NCBI GenBank assembly: GCA_002385755.1
Contig: DGED01000013.1
Location: 1 to 12,818, forward strand
Reading direction: 5' to 3'
Length of the DNA: 12,818 bases
DNA from: Caryophanales bacterium UBA3935
Lineage (GTDB): Bacteria; Bacillota_I; Bacilli_A; ML615J-28; CAG-698
Shown: one piece after another, positions 1-6,842 of the stretch
Numbering within the stretch: position 1 is the first letter of the stretch
Layout: every line of letters begins with the position of its first letter
Translations under genes and position numbers: made by a program
The notes under the pieces: generated by a model
Databases searched by the model: none
The model's input: only the letters and a program-made list of their open reading frames with translations
What the model was told of the DNA's origin: nothing

Positions 1-383
1 ACTATGATCGTCTTGAAGATAAAGGGTCGCCGCGGACGCTTCACTTGGAAAAGGCGCGCGAAGTGATTAAAAACCGCGCGATTCAACCCAAGAGCGATCT
101 TTTTTCTTCCGCGGAAACGGAAGTCGAGCTTTGGGAAAACAACCATTTCCGCGCCGTTTTGATTAACGTTTCCGGCGGTTATACCTTCCCGAAAACCTCC
201 TTCGCCGCGGCGGCGGCGGTTATCGAGGGTCGGGTCAAAATCGACGGGCGGCCGCTTGAATTCGGCTCCGGCTTCATCCTGCCCGCGCGCGTTTCCGGGA
301 TCGCGGCCGAAGGTCGCGGCAGAATCGTTCTCGCGACGCCGAAATTTGCTTTGAACGCGAATAAGAGTTCAAATTTACCATAA
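1..383 (+). CDS. manA: Mannose-6-phosphate isomerase, class I (C-terminal part, 5' end outside window)
   Basis: The reading frame is open from the window edge (codons in phase from position 3), so this is the 3' part of a longer gene. About 126 residues are visible. They begin YDRLEDKGSPRTLHLEKA, which fits the conserved YDR(x)n-G-x-PR-x-LH-x-EKA signature of class I phosphomannose isomerases, a segment that lines the cupin active site. The rest is a C-terminal cupin-like beta domain with the typical 'G..F.LPA' ending (GSGFILPARVSG). The family is zinc-dependent and interconverts mannose-6-phosphate and fructose-6-phosphate in the cytoplasm. A TTG at position 45 could be read as a start, but homology continues upstream of it, so it is internal. 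The stop is TAA at 381-383. No convincing terminator follows. The family call rests on motif recognition of a fragment. Confidence 0.82.
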   Translation, partial: YDRLEDKGSPRTLHLEKAREVIKNRAIQPKSDLFSSAETEVELWENNHFRAVLINVSGGYTFPKTSFAAAAAVIEGRVKIDGRPLEFGSGFILPARVSGIAAEGRGRIVLATPKFALNANKSSNLP

Positions 384-462
384 ATCGCTTGTATGAAACC
401 CGGGGTAAAAATCCATTATAAGTTAAGAAGAAGACATTTTTCGTCATAAATGTAAATTTTTC

Positions 463-490
463 TTGATTATCTTCGAGAATAAGATATAAT
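463..490 (+). promoter_or_regulatory. Vegetative (sigma-A type) promoter for rluB
   Basis: TTGATT (463-468) and a perfect TATAAT (485-490) are separated by 16 bp in an AT-rich gap after manA. The predicted transcript begins only a few bases before the GAGG Shine-Dalgarno (498-501) of rluB, so the leader is short. The -10 overlaps a 10-bp palindrome, ATAATATTAT (486-495). Confidence 0.7.
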
Positions 491-509
491 ATTATTTGAG
501 GTTTTATTT

Positions 510-1238
510 ATGGAAAGATTACAGAAGATTATTGCTAGAAGTGGGATTTGTTCGCGAAGGAAAGCCGAGGAATTGATTACCGCCGGCCGGGTGGCCGTCA
601 ACGGTAAGATTGTCACGACTTTGGGATACAAAGCGTCTTACAATGATATCGTTACCGTTGACGGAAAAGTACTCGGCGTTATGGAGCATAAGCACCTCGT
701 CATGAACAAACCGCGTTACGTTATTTCCTCGAGCAGCGATCAGTTTCGCCGACCGACCGTGATCTCGATTTTACCGAAGGAATTTCGGAAATACCGCCTT
801 TACCCGGTCGGCAGGCTTGATTATGACACGAAAGGGGTGTTGTTGTTGACCAATGACGGGCAATTTTTCAACGCGCTCGTCGGTCCGGATTCGAACGTTG
901 AAAAGGAGTACTTGGTCCGCCTGAAAGGGATCATCTCGGAAGAAGAGTTAAAGAAAATCGAAGCCGGCGTCGTTATCGACGGCTATAAAACAAAACCATG
1001 CAAAACTTATTTTTCCTCGGCCGATTATTACAATAAATCCTGCCTGGTCGGGGTTATCCTTACCGAGGGGAAGTATCATCAAGTAAAAAGAATGTTCGCC
1101 TCGATTGGTTACGAGGTCAAACATCTAACCCGGATCCGTTTCGGAAACATTACCGCCGTGGGGCTTAAGGAAGGCGAATTTCGTAATTTGACTCCCCATG
1201 AGATTAAGGTTTTACTAAAATTAAGCAAAAAAACATAA
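510..1238 (+). CDS. rluB: 23S rRNA pseudouridine synthase, RsuA/RluB family
   Basis: This 242-residue protein has the two-part layout of the RsuA/RluB/E/F family. An N-terminal S4 RNA-binding domain covers about residues 1-60 (MERLQKIIARSGICSRRKAE, then the G-R-V-x-V-N-G turn). A pseudouridine synthase domain follows, with the KP motif near residues 67-68 and the catalytic signature GRLDYDTKGVLLLTNDG at 101-117. D104 is the expected nucleophilic aspartate. The enzyme isomerises a uridine of ribosomal RNA; Firmicute orthologues next to cmk are usually assigned to 23S rRNA (RluB, position 2605 in E. coli numbering). That target is inferred from family and context. The ATG start has a GAGG Shine-Dalgarno eight bases upstream. 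The gene has its own promoter and no obvious terminator; the next promoter begins 19 bp after its stop. Confidence 0.9.
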   Translation: MERLQKIIARSGICSRRKAEELITAGRVAVNGKIVTTLGYKASYNDIVTVDGKVLGVMEHKHLVMNKPRYVISSSSDQFRRPTVISILPKEFRKYRLYPVGRLDYDTKGVLLLTNDGQFFNALVGPDSNVEKEYLVRLKGIISEEELKKIEAGVVIDGYKTKPCKTYFSSADYYNKSCLVGVILTEGKYHQVKRMFASIGYEVKHLTRIRFGNITAVGLKEGEFRNLTPHEIKVLLKLSKKT

Positions 1239-1256
1239 AAACTTTGAAAATTACGA

Positions 1257-1285
1257 TTGAAGTTGTTTTCATATTGTGATATAAT
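1257..1285 (+). promoter_or_regulatory. Strong vegetative promoter with extended -10 for the cmk-rpsA fusion gene
   Basis: TTGAAG (1257-1262), a 17-bp spacer, and TATAAT (1280-1285) preceded by TG at 1277-1278 form an extended -10 promoter. It lies just after rluB and just before the TTTGAGGTG Shine-Dalgarno (1295-1303) of the ATG at 1308. The in-frame TTG at 1257 is therefore the -35 element, not a translation start. Confidence 0.75.
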
Positions 1286-1307
1286 AGATTGTAATTTGAG
1301 GTGTAAA

Positions 1308-4037
1308 ATGTGTTGGCAAATTGCTATTGATGGCCCAGCCGGAGCCGGGAAGAGCACGATTTCCAAAAACCTGGCCCGAAAACTCGGGTTTCAGTACGTG
1401 GATACCGGGGCGATGTATCGCGCCGTTACCCTGAAAGCGCTGCGACTGGGAATCAATATGTACGAGAATGACGAATACAATTTCCTTGAAAACACGGCGA
1501 TTGATTTGCGGGGCGATCGGATTTTACTTGACGGCGAGGACGTCACGGAGGAAATCAGGAGCCTTGAGGTCTCTAACAATGTTTCCGTCGTCGCTCAGCG
1601 CGAGTACGTTCGGAACAAACTGGTCGCGATTCAGAGGGCGCTCGCGGATGAAAAAAACGTCATCATGGACGGGCGCGACATCGGCACGGTTGTTTTACCG
1701 GGAGCCGATTTAAAGATCTTTCTTAACGCGACCGTCGAGGAGCGCGCCAAGCGCCGCCTGGAAGAAAGAGAAGCGAAGAACCAGGCGAAGCTCACATTAG
1801 CGGATACCGTGAAAGAAATAATCGATCGCGATTACAAGGACAGCAACCGGGCGATCAGCCCGCTTATGAAAGCGCCCGATGCGATTGAGATTGATTCGTC
1901 GGAATTAAGCGTCGAAGCGGTGATTGAGATCATCATCAACTTATTACTGGAAAGAGGTTACAGAATGGAGAATTTGGATTTAAACAAAAAAGAAGAACAA
2001 ACGACGGAAGAAAAAGCTGTCAACGAAACCCCGGTTGAAGAGTTAGAACCGGAAACAAAACCGCAAGAAGAACCCGAAGCAGAGGCGAAAGCCGAAGAAC
2101 CCGCCGAAAAGCCGAAAAGAACCAGAAAGAAAAAAGCCGAAACGGAAGCGGCCGAAAAGCCAGCCGAAGAACCCGTAGAAAAGCCGAAAAAAACGCGGAA
2201 GAAAAAAGCGGAAGCGGAAAGCGAAACCGCCGAAGAAACGGCGGAAGCCCCCGCTGAAGAAAAGCCGAAAAGAAAAACCGCCGCGAAAGCGAAAAAGGAA
2301 GAGCCGAAAGTCGTTCAGGTGGAAGAAGAAAAAATCGAAGAAGCAAAACCCGAAGCGGAAGTCAAGGAAGAACCGCAGGAAGCTCCCGCAGCGGTAGCCG
2401 CCCCGGAAGAAAAACCCGAGGAAGCGCCCGCCGAGGAAGCAAAGGCGAAGGAGGAAAAATCCGCGGAAGAGCCGGAAGCGGCCGCCGAAGAGAAACCCGA
2501 AGAAGCCCCGGCGGAAGCGACGGAAGCATCCGAGGAAGATGATTATCCCGAGGACGACGAGGACGACGAGGCGATTCAGGACGAGTATTCCGAAGACGAG
2601 GAAGACGTTTCGGAAGCCGCGGCAAAAGAAAAAGAAGACAAAGACCCGGCTAAAAAATACCGGCAATTACAAGTGGTTCACGGTAAGGTCGTTGAGGTTA
2701 TCGAAGCGCAACCGGAAAGAAAAATCGGCAACCGGACGCTGAAGGCTAAAGAAGAGAGGGTTCTTATCGAATTGGAAGACGGGCAACAGGGCTTTCTGTT
2801 CCGGAAAGATACGGCGGATATCGCCGAGGACCAGGATTTATTCGATTTGTTTATCGAAGGCGACGAGATTACCTGCGTTATCAAAAAAATCTATCCTGAC
2901 GGCGGAAAGTTTATTTTCTCAACGGTTTTGTTGAAGATGCGCAGCGACTTAAGCGCGTTCCAGGACATTATTAAAAATCACGGAACTTTCACGGCGAAAG
3001 TCGTAAGAAAATTAAGCGTCGGATACTTGTTGAAGCATAACGAATTTTCCTGCTTGTTGCCTACCAGCCAAGTTGATGTTCCCGAAGAAGAATTGGGGAA
3101 CTTTATCGGTCGCGAGATTGAGGTCGCGCCGATTCGCATCGATTATGGCCGCATCCGCTTAATCGTCTCGCAAAAAGTTGCTAACGCGATTGTTAAGCGC
3201 CGCGAAAAAGAAGCGTTTATCAGCCAGATCGAAGTCGGCCAGGAATTTGACGGCGTCGTTAAGAACATCGAGTCATACGGCGCGTTTGTCGATATCGGCA
3301 ACGGCGTCGAGGGGCTCTTGCATATATCCGAACTCGACCATGTCCGGGTCGGGAAAGTTGAAAAAATCCTCAACCCCGGCGACGAAGTCCGGGTCAAGGT
3401 AATCAAGATTGACGGCATTCATATCGGCCTTTCGCGCAAGGCGTTGCTTCCGAATTATTGGCAGGAATACGCCGAGCGGCACGAGGTCGGTTCGATCGTT
3501 ACCGGTAAAATAACCGAAATCAACAACTACGGTCTTGTTGTTGAATTAGACGAGCATGTCAGCGCCTTCTTGCCGAGAAGCGAATACGCCTGGGAAAGAG
3601 ACGTCTACATTTCCGACAGCGCCGCCGTCGGCGACGAGATCGAGATGAAGATTATCGAAGTCGACCCCGTGAAACGGCGGATCATACTCTCGCGGAAACA
3701 GTTGACCGAGAACCCCTGGGAAGTACTTTCCTGCCGCCCGGGCGACACGATCGAAGTCGAAGTCGTCAAGGAATTAAAGGACGGCTATAAAATCAATTGG
3801 CAAGGCGCCGTCGGGTATCTCCCGAAATCGGGAATCGCCAATTATCACGAGGAAATCGCCGTCGGTTCGATGTTGAAGGTTAAAGCGCGCGTTTTTGACC
3901 CGCGCCGGACGAAACTTGTCGTGAACATGCGGATCGAACCCGAACGCCGCGTCGCGCCGCGCGCGAGACAGCAGGAAAAACTGACCGATAACTTGGGCGA
4001 TTTGCTTAAGAGCCAGTTGAAAGACATGAAGGAGTAG
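1308..4037 (+). CDS. cmk-rpsA: Cytidylate kinase fused to ribosomal protein S1-like protein (five S1 domains)
   Basis: One uninterrupted frame of 909 residues joins two proteins that are normally separate neighbours. Residues 1-219 are a complete CMP kinase, which phosphorylates CMP and dCMP. Its P-loop GPAGAGKST is at 9-17, the substrate motif YVDTGAMYRA at 30-39, DGRDIGTVV at 121-129, and a LID-type region DRDYKDSNRAISPL lies near the end. Residues 220-450 are a low-complexity linker rich in Lys, Glu, Ala and Pro, ending in a strongly acidic patch. Five S1 (OB-fold) RNA-binding domains follow, starting near residues 454, 558, 643, 727 and 811. The third is the most canonical, with YGAFVDIG and GLLHISEL. 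S1 helps mRNAs bind the 30S subunit. The ATG at 1308 has a good Shine-Dalgarno (1295-1303) and starts right at the kinase core. An in-frame ATG with its own Shine-Dalgarno at the junction (1965) may also yield free S1. der begins nine bases after the stop. The assignment of both halves is firm; whether the cell uses the fusion, free S1, or both is not shown. Confidence 0.92.
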   Translation: MCWQIAIDGPAGAGKSTISKNLARKLGFQYVDTGAMYRAVTLKALRLGINMYENDEYNFLENTAIDLRGDRILLDGEDVTEEIRSLEVSNNVSVVAQREYVRNKLVAIQRALADEKNVIMDGRDIGTVVLPGADLKIFLNATVEERAKRRLEEREAKNQAKLTLADTVKEIIDRDYKDSNRAISPLMKAPDAIEIDSSELSVEAVIEIIINLLLERGYRMENLDLNKKEEQTTEEKAVNETPVEELEPETKPQEEPEAEAKAEEPAEKPKRTRKKKAETEAAEKPAEEPVEKPKKTRKKKAEAESETAEETAEAPAEEKPKRKTAAKAKKEEPKVVQVEEEKIEEAKPEAEVKEEPQEAPAAVAAPEEKPEEAPAEEAKAKEEKSAEEPEAAAEEKPEEAPAEATEASEEDDYPEDDEDDEAIQDEYSEDEEDVSEAAAKEKEDKDPAKKYRQLQVVHGKVVEVIEAQPERKIGNRTLKAKEERVLIELEDGQQGFLFRKDTADIAEDQDLFDLFIEGDEITCVIKKIYPDGGKFIFSTVLLKMRSDLSAFQDIIKNHGTFTAKVVRKLSVGYLLKHNEFSCLLPTSQVDVPEEELGNFIGREIEVAPIRIDYGRIRLIVSQKVANAIVKRREKEAFISQIEVGQEFDGVVKNIESYGAFVDIGNGVEGLLHISELDHVRVGKVEKILNPGDEVRVKVIKIDGIHIGLSRKALLPNYWQEYAERHEVGSIVTGKITEINNYGLVVELDEHVSAFLPRSEYAWERDVYISDSAAVGDEIEMKIIEVDPVKRRIILSRKQLTENPWEVLSCRPGDTIEVEVVKELKDGYKINWQGAVGYLPKSGIANYHEEIAVGSMLKVKARVFDPRRTKLVVNMRIEPERRVAPRARQQEKLTDNLGDLLKSQLKDMKE
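1953..1967 (+). promoter_or_regulatory. Internal Shine-Dalgarno and in-frame ATG at the cmk/rpsA junction
   Basis: AGAGGT (1953-1958) sits six bases before ATG (1965-1967). The ATG lies exactly where the CMP kinase fold ends (residue 219) and the S1-type N-terminus begins (MENLDLNKKEE). It is in the same frame as cmk. This looks like the original rpsA translation start, retained after loss of the cmk stop codon. It could make S1 by internal initiation. Confidence 0.6.
2106..2300 (+). repeat. Degenerate in-frame repeat encoding EKPK(R/K)TRKKKAE units in the linker
   Basis: Two near-identical 12-codon units begin at 2106 and 2178, 72 bp apart (EKPKRTRKKKAE and EKPKKTRKKKAE). A diverged third copy begins near 2259 (EKPKRKTAAKAKKE). 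They punctuate a Glu/Ala/Pro-rich linker with strongly basic blocks. Such repeats can expand or shrink by slippage, so linker length may vary between strains. Confidence 0.7.
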
Positions 4038-4046
4038 ACTCGTCCG

Positions 4047-5354
4047 ATGCGCGGAGTAGTGGCCATTGTCGGCAGACCGAATGTCGGCAAATCTAGTTTA
4101 TTCAACCGGATAGTCGGTGAAAGGGTGTCGATAACGGATGATGCCAGCGGCATAACGCGCGACCGGATTTATAGCAAAGCAACCTGGTTAAACCAGGAGT
4201 TTATAGTCATTGATACCGGAGGGATCATCTTAAAAGATGAGCCCTTTTCTCAAAAAATCAGGGCGCAGGCGATGCTCGCGATTGACGAGGCCGATTTGAT
4301 TGTGATGGTCGTTGACGTCAGGACAGGCATCACTTACGAGGACGACGATGTTATCGATATCCTGAAAAAAAGCAATAAACCGATTATTATCGCCGTAAAT
4401 AAAGTCGACGACCAAAGGTTTCTCGACGATATTTACGATTTCTACCGTTTCGGCGTCGACGACGTCATACCCGTGAGTTCCCTTCACGGGATCGGCATCG
4501 GCGATCTTTTGGATAAGATCGTCCATAACTTACCGCGGCGCGAAGCCGATGATTATGACGAGAAAGTAATCCGTTATTCGCTTATCGGTCAGCCCAACGT
4601 CGGGAAATCAACCCTGGCGAACGCGATTTTGGGCGAGGAACGCGTTATCGTGAGCGACATCCCCGGGACGACCCGGGACGCGATCGACGCGGTTTACAGT
4701 CGCGACGGCCGCGATTACGTCGTAATCGACACGGCGGGAATCAGGAAACGCGGCAAGATCTACGAGCGGGCGGAGAAGTATAGTTTGTTACGCGCGCTCG
4801 CGGCGATTGAGCGATCCGATATCGCCGTGATCATGCTTGACGGGACGACGCCCGTAACCGAGCAGGACAAGCGGATCGCCGGTTACGCCCGGGAGAACTA
4901 CCGGGCGGCGATTTTCGCGGTTAATAAATGGGATATTGTCGAAAAGGACGATAAGACGATGAAACGGATGACCGAGGAAATTAAAAACAATTTTCTCTTT
5001 TTGGATTACGCTCCCGTCGTTTTTATTTCGGCGAAAAACAAACAGCGAATAAACACGCTTCTTGACGAGATAGACCGCGTCTACGAGAGCTTTACCAGGC
5101 GGATTCCGACGAATATCCTCAACGATATTATCACCGACGCGGTGTTGCTTAACCAGCCGCCGGAATTTGAAGGCGCTCGGATCAAAATTTACTACGCGAC
5201 CCAGGACGCCGTAAAACCGCCCTCAATCGTGCTTTTTGTCAATGACCCCAAACATATGCATTTTTCTTATTTGCGTTACCTGGAAAACCAGATTCGCAAC
5301 AGTTTCGAGTTTTCGGGAACGCCCATTAAATTTGTTCTTCGAAAAAAGGAGTAA
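4047..5354 (+). CDS. der: Ribosome biogenesis GTPase Der (EngA)
   Basis: This 435-residue protein has the family's unique tandem G domains and is close to the usual length. Domain 1 has GRPNVGKSS (9-17), DTGGI (56-60) and NKVD (118-121). Domain 2 has GQPNVGKST (181-189), DTAGIRKRGK (228-237) and NKWD (293-296). A C-terminal KH-like domain of about 90 residues follows. Der is an essential GTPase that assists maturation of the 50S subunit. The ATG follows the S1 stop by nine bases. An AAGGAG lies at 4029-4034, about 12 bases upstream and overlapping the end of the fusion gene, which is a rather long spacing and suggests translational coupling. It shares a transcription unit with the fusion gene and gpsA, fitting a translation-related operon. 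Confidence 0.95.
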   Translation: MRGVVAIVGRPNVGKSSLFNRIVGERVSITDDASGITRDRIYSKATWLNQEFIVIDTGGIILKDEPFSQKIRAQAMLAIDEADLIVMVVDVRTGITYEDDDVIDILKKSNKPIIIAVNKVDDQRFLDDIYDFYRFGVDDVIPVSSLHGIGIGDLLDKIVHNLPRREADDYDEKVIRYSLIGQPNVGKSTLANAILGEERVIVSDIPGTTRDAIDAVYSRDGRDYVVIDTAGIRKRGKIYERAEKYSLLRALAAIERSDIAVIMLDGTTPVTEQDKRIAGYARENYRAAIFAVNKWDIVEKDDKTMKRMTEEIKNNFLFLDYAPVVFISAKNKQRINTLLDEIDRVYESFTRRIPTNILNDIITDAVLLNQPPEFEGARIKIYYATQDAVKPPSIVLFVNDPKHMHFSYLRYLENQIRNSFEFSGTPIKFVLRKKE

Positions 5355-5357
5355 ATA

Positions 5358-6362
5358 ATGACCGAGAGAATAACGATTATCGGCGCCGGCAGCTGGGGGA
5401 GCGGCCTGGCCCGGCTCGTTAGCGACAACGGCTACCGGGTGATGATGTATGACGTTGACCCGGATATCGTGAATGAAATAAATCTTTATCACACAAATAA
5501 AACAAAACTTCCCGCGGGGACTTTAAACGAAAACGTGAGCGCGACGACCGATATCGGGGAAGCGGTCGACTTCGGCGACATTATCGTCCTCGTCGTGCCG
5601 ACGAAAGTAATCAGGGGCGCCCTCCGGGCCGTCGGCGGCGTGATTCGCGGGAAGAAGTTGTTCGTGAACGCGAGCAAGGGGATCGAGCCCGATACCTTCA
5701 AACGGGTCTCGGAAATTGTTTATGAGGAGATCCCCGAAGAATATATCGAGGGGTTTGTGGCTTTAAGCGGTCCCTCGCACGCCGAGGAAGTAATCCTGCA
5801 AATGCTCACTCTCGTCACCGCCGCCTCGCCTAATATCGAGCACGCCCGGCTAGTTCAGCGCGTCTTCAGCAACCAAACCTATTTTCGCGTCTATACCGTG
5901 ACCGACCTGATTGGCGTCGAGATTTGCGCGTCGCTTAAAAACATTATCGCGATCGCTTCCGGCATTATCGCCGGACTCGGCTACGGGGATAACACGCGGG
6001 CGGCGCTCGTGACCAGGGGGCTCGTGGAAATGGGGCGGATCGCGCGAACGCTCGGGGCCGAGGAAAAAACGATTTACGGCCTCGCGGGACTGGGCGACCT
6101 CGTCGTTACATGCACCAGCCTTCACAGCCGAAACTACCAGGCCGGTTACAAAATTGGCAGCGGAAAGGATTTGGAACAGGCCTTGGCGGAGATGACGATG
6201 GTGGTCGAGGGGGCGCGGAGCGCGGTCGCTGCGCATCAAATTATCAAGCGTCATAATATATACGCGCCGATAATCGAAGCGGTGTATGACATAATATATA
6301 ATAAACAAGACCCGCGCAAGCGGATCATGAAGATGATGCAGAGTGATTTGAAAGAGGAATAG
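5358..6362 (+). CDS. gpsA: Glycerol-3-phosphate dehydrogenase [NAD(P)+]
   Basis: The 334-residue protein reduces dihydroxyacetone phosphate to sn-glycerol-3-phosphate, the backbone for membrane phospholipids. The N-terminal Rossmann motif GAGSWG is at 9-14. Further family signatures are NASKGIE, SGPSHAEE (137-144), SLKNIIAIASG with the expected catalytic lysine at K194, and GLAGLGDLVVTCTS followed by SRN. Length and motif order are normal. The ATG lies three bases after the der stop. Its AAGGAG Shine-Dalgarno (5346-5351) is inside the last codons of der, so the two genes are tightly coupled. Its TAG stop lies inside the terminator hairpin that ends the unit. Confidence 0.95.
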   Translation: MTERITIIGAGSWGSGLARLVSDNGYRVMMYDVDPDIVNEINLYHTNKTKLPAGTLNENVSATTDIGEAVDFGDIIVLVVPTKVIRGALRAVGGVIRGKKLFVNASKGIEPDTFKRVSEIVYEEIPEEYIEGFVALSGPSHAEEVILQMLTLVTAASPNIEHARLVQRVFSNQTYFRVYTVTDLIGVEICASLKNIIAIASGIIAGLGYGDNTRAALVTRGLVEMGRIARTLGAEEKTIYGLAGLGDLVVTCTSLHSRNYQAGYKIGSGKDLEQALAEMTMVVEGARSAVAAHQIIKRHNIYAPIIEAVYDIIYNKQDPRKRIMKMMQSDLKEE

Positions 6363-6385
6363 TCGCCATTTACGGCGACTTTTTT
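6361..6385 (+). terminator. Rho-independent terminator after gpsA
   Basis: A perfect 7-bp stem AGTCGCC (6361-6367) / GGCGACT (6374-6380) has a 6-nt loop and is followed by a T run (6380-6385). The first two stem bases are part of the gpsA stop codon, so the gene ends within the hairpin. Confidence 0.85.
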
Positions 6386-6491
6386 ATTAAGGAGCAATAA
6401 AAAGCGCCGCCATACAATTAGTTTTATTTGCATCATATATAACCAGATAGGGTTTTTTAAAACGATAATATTATTCCTTTTGCATAAAAAG

Positions 6492-6519
6492 GCAATTTTC
6501 CCGATAAAAATCATATACT
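6492..6519 (+). promoter_or_regulatory. Candidate sigma-E (mother-cell) promoter for spoVIF-spoIVA
   Basis: GCAATTT (6492-6498), a 13-bp spacer, and CATATACT (6512-6519) resemble the Bacillus sigma-E consensus (about KMATATT then CATACAMT), with 5 of 7 and 7 of 8 matches by eye. No good sigma-A promoter was seen in the 152-bp gap. The role of spoIVA fits mother-cell expression. A small inverted repeat, CCTTTT/AAAAGG (6476-6481 and 6487-6492), abuts the -35. Confidence 0.5.
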
Positions 6520-6537
6520 TAAAAGTGAGGTGATTAT

Positions 6538-6774
6538 GTGAATATCGGGAAAATACTTAATTTTATCGCGCAAAACAACATCAATCCCGAGGATGTTTTT
6601 CGCTTGGTCGAAAAAATCAAGTCCACGAACTTAAAGGACGAAAACAACTTGCGGGAAATCATTCACGAGGCAAGCAAAATCGCGGGCAAAAAGATCGACA
6701 AGCAGAAAGAGGATTATATCGTAAAGAAAATCTTAAGCGACGAAGTGTCGGAAGACTTGTTTGAATTACTGTAA
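6538..6774 (+). CDS. spoVIF: Stage VI sporulation protein F-like small protein
   Basis: This 78-residue protein matches the SpoVIF (YjcC) family from memory. The central NLKDENNLREIIHEASKIAG, followed by KKIDKQKEDYIVKKI, parallels the family's NLKDE...R.LI...A..A.K...K..ED.IV..I pattern. It is charged, mostly helical, and has no signal or membrane segment. In Bacillus the protein is needed for proper spore coat assembly and resistance, acting late in the mother cell. The start is GTG at 6538, served by GTGAGGTG (6525-6532) five bases upstream. An overlapping ATG at 6536 reads straight into TGA and cannot encode it. The gene is 68 bp upstream of spoIVA, probably in one transcript, which ties it to the coat basement layer. 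The family is short, so the call is good but not certain. Confidence 0.78.
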   Translation: MNIGKILNFIAQNNINPEDVFRLVEKIKSTNLKDENNLREIIHEASKIAGKKIDKQKEDYIVKKILSDEVSEDLFELL

Positions 6775-6787
6775 AAGGCAGCATAAT

Positions 6788-6812
6788 TTAATAATATTTT
6801 GAATATTATTAA
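6788..6812 (+). repeat. Perfect AT-rich inverted repeat between spoVIF and spoIVA
   Basis: Arms TTAATAATATT (6788-6798) and AATATTATTAA (6802-6812) are exact reverse complements across a 3-nt centre, TTG. The arms contain no G or C. No T run follows, so it is unlikely to be a terminator. It could be an operator or an mRNA structure 30 bp before the spoIVA start. Confidence 0.7.
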
Positions 6813-6842
6813 GTAGAACTTTTTACAGAAGGTGAGGAAAAA

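Noticed and set aside
433..460. Weak hairpin ACATTT/AAATGT as a terminator for manA
   Set aside because: The stem has six pairs, mostly A-T, with an 8-nt loop; it is too weak to claim.
1257..1307. Start of the cmk frame at TTG 1257, adding 17 residues
   Set aside because: The TTG is the -35 of a clear promoter, the extra residues are not kinase-like, and ATG 1308 has a strong ribosome site directly before the P-loop region.
2020..2666. Long minus-strand frames (up to 207 codons) with Phe/Arg/Leu-rich products
   Set aside because: They are antisense to the Lys/Glu/Ala/Pro-rich linker; the complement of GAA/GCC/AAG codons gives TTC-, GGC- and CTT-type codons, so open frames arise from composition. 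No ribosome sites or family resemblance.
5850..6308. 152-codon minus-strand frame opposite gpsA
   Set aside because: It lies wholly inside a well-conserved gpsA and has no supporting signals.
6782..6790. CATAATTTA as a sigma-E or sigma-K -10 directly before spoIVA
   Set aside because: Only 5 of 8 positions fit the sigma-E -10 and nothing like a -35 lies 12-15 bp upstream; it is also next to the AT-rich palindrome, where such matches occur easily.
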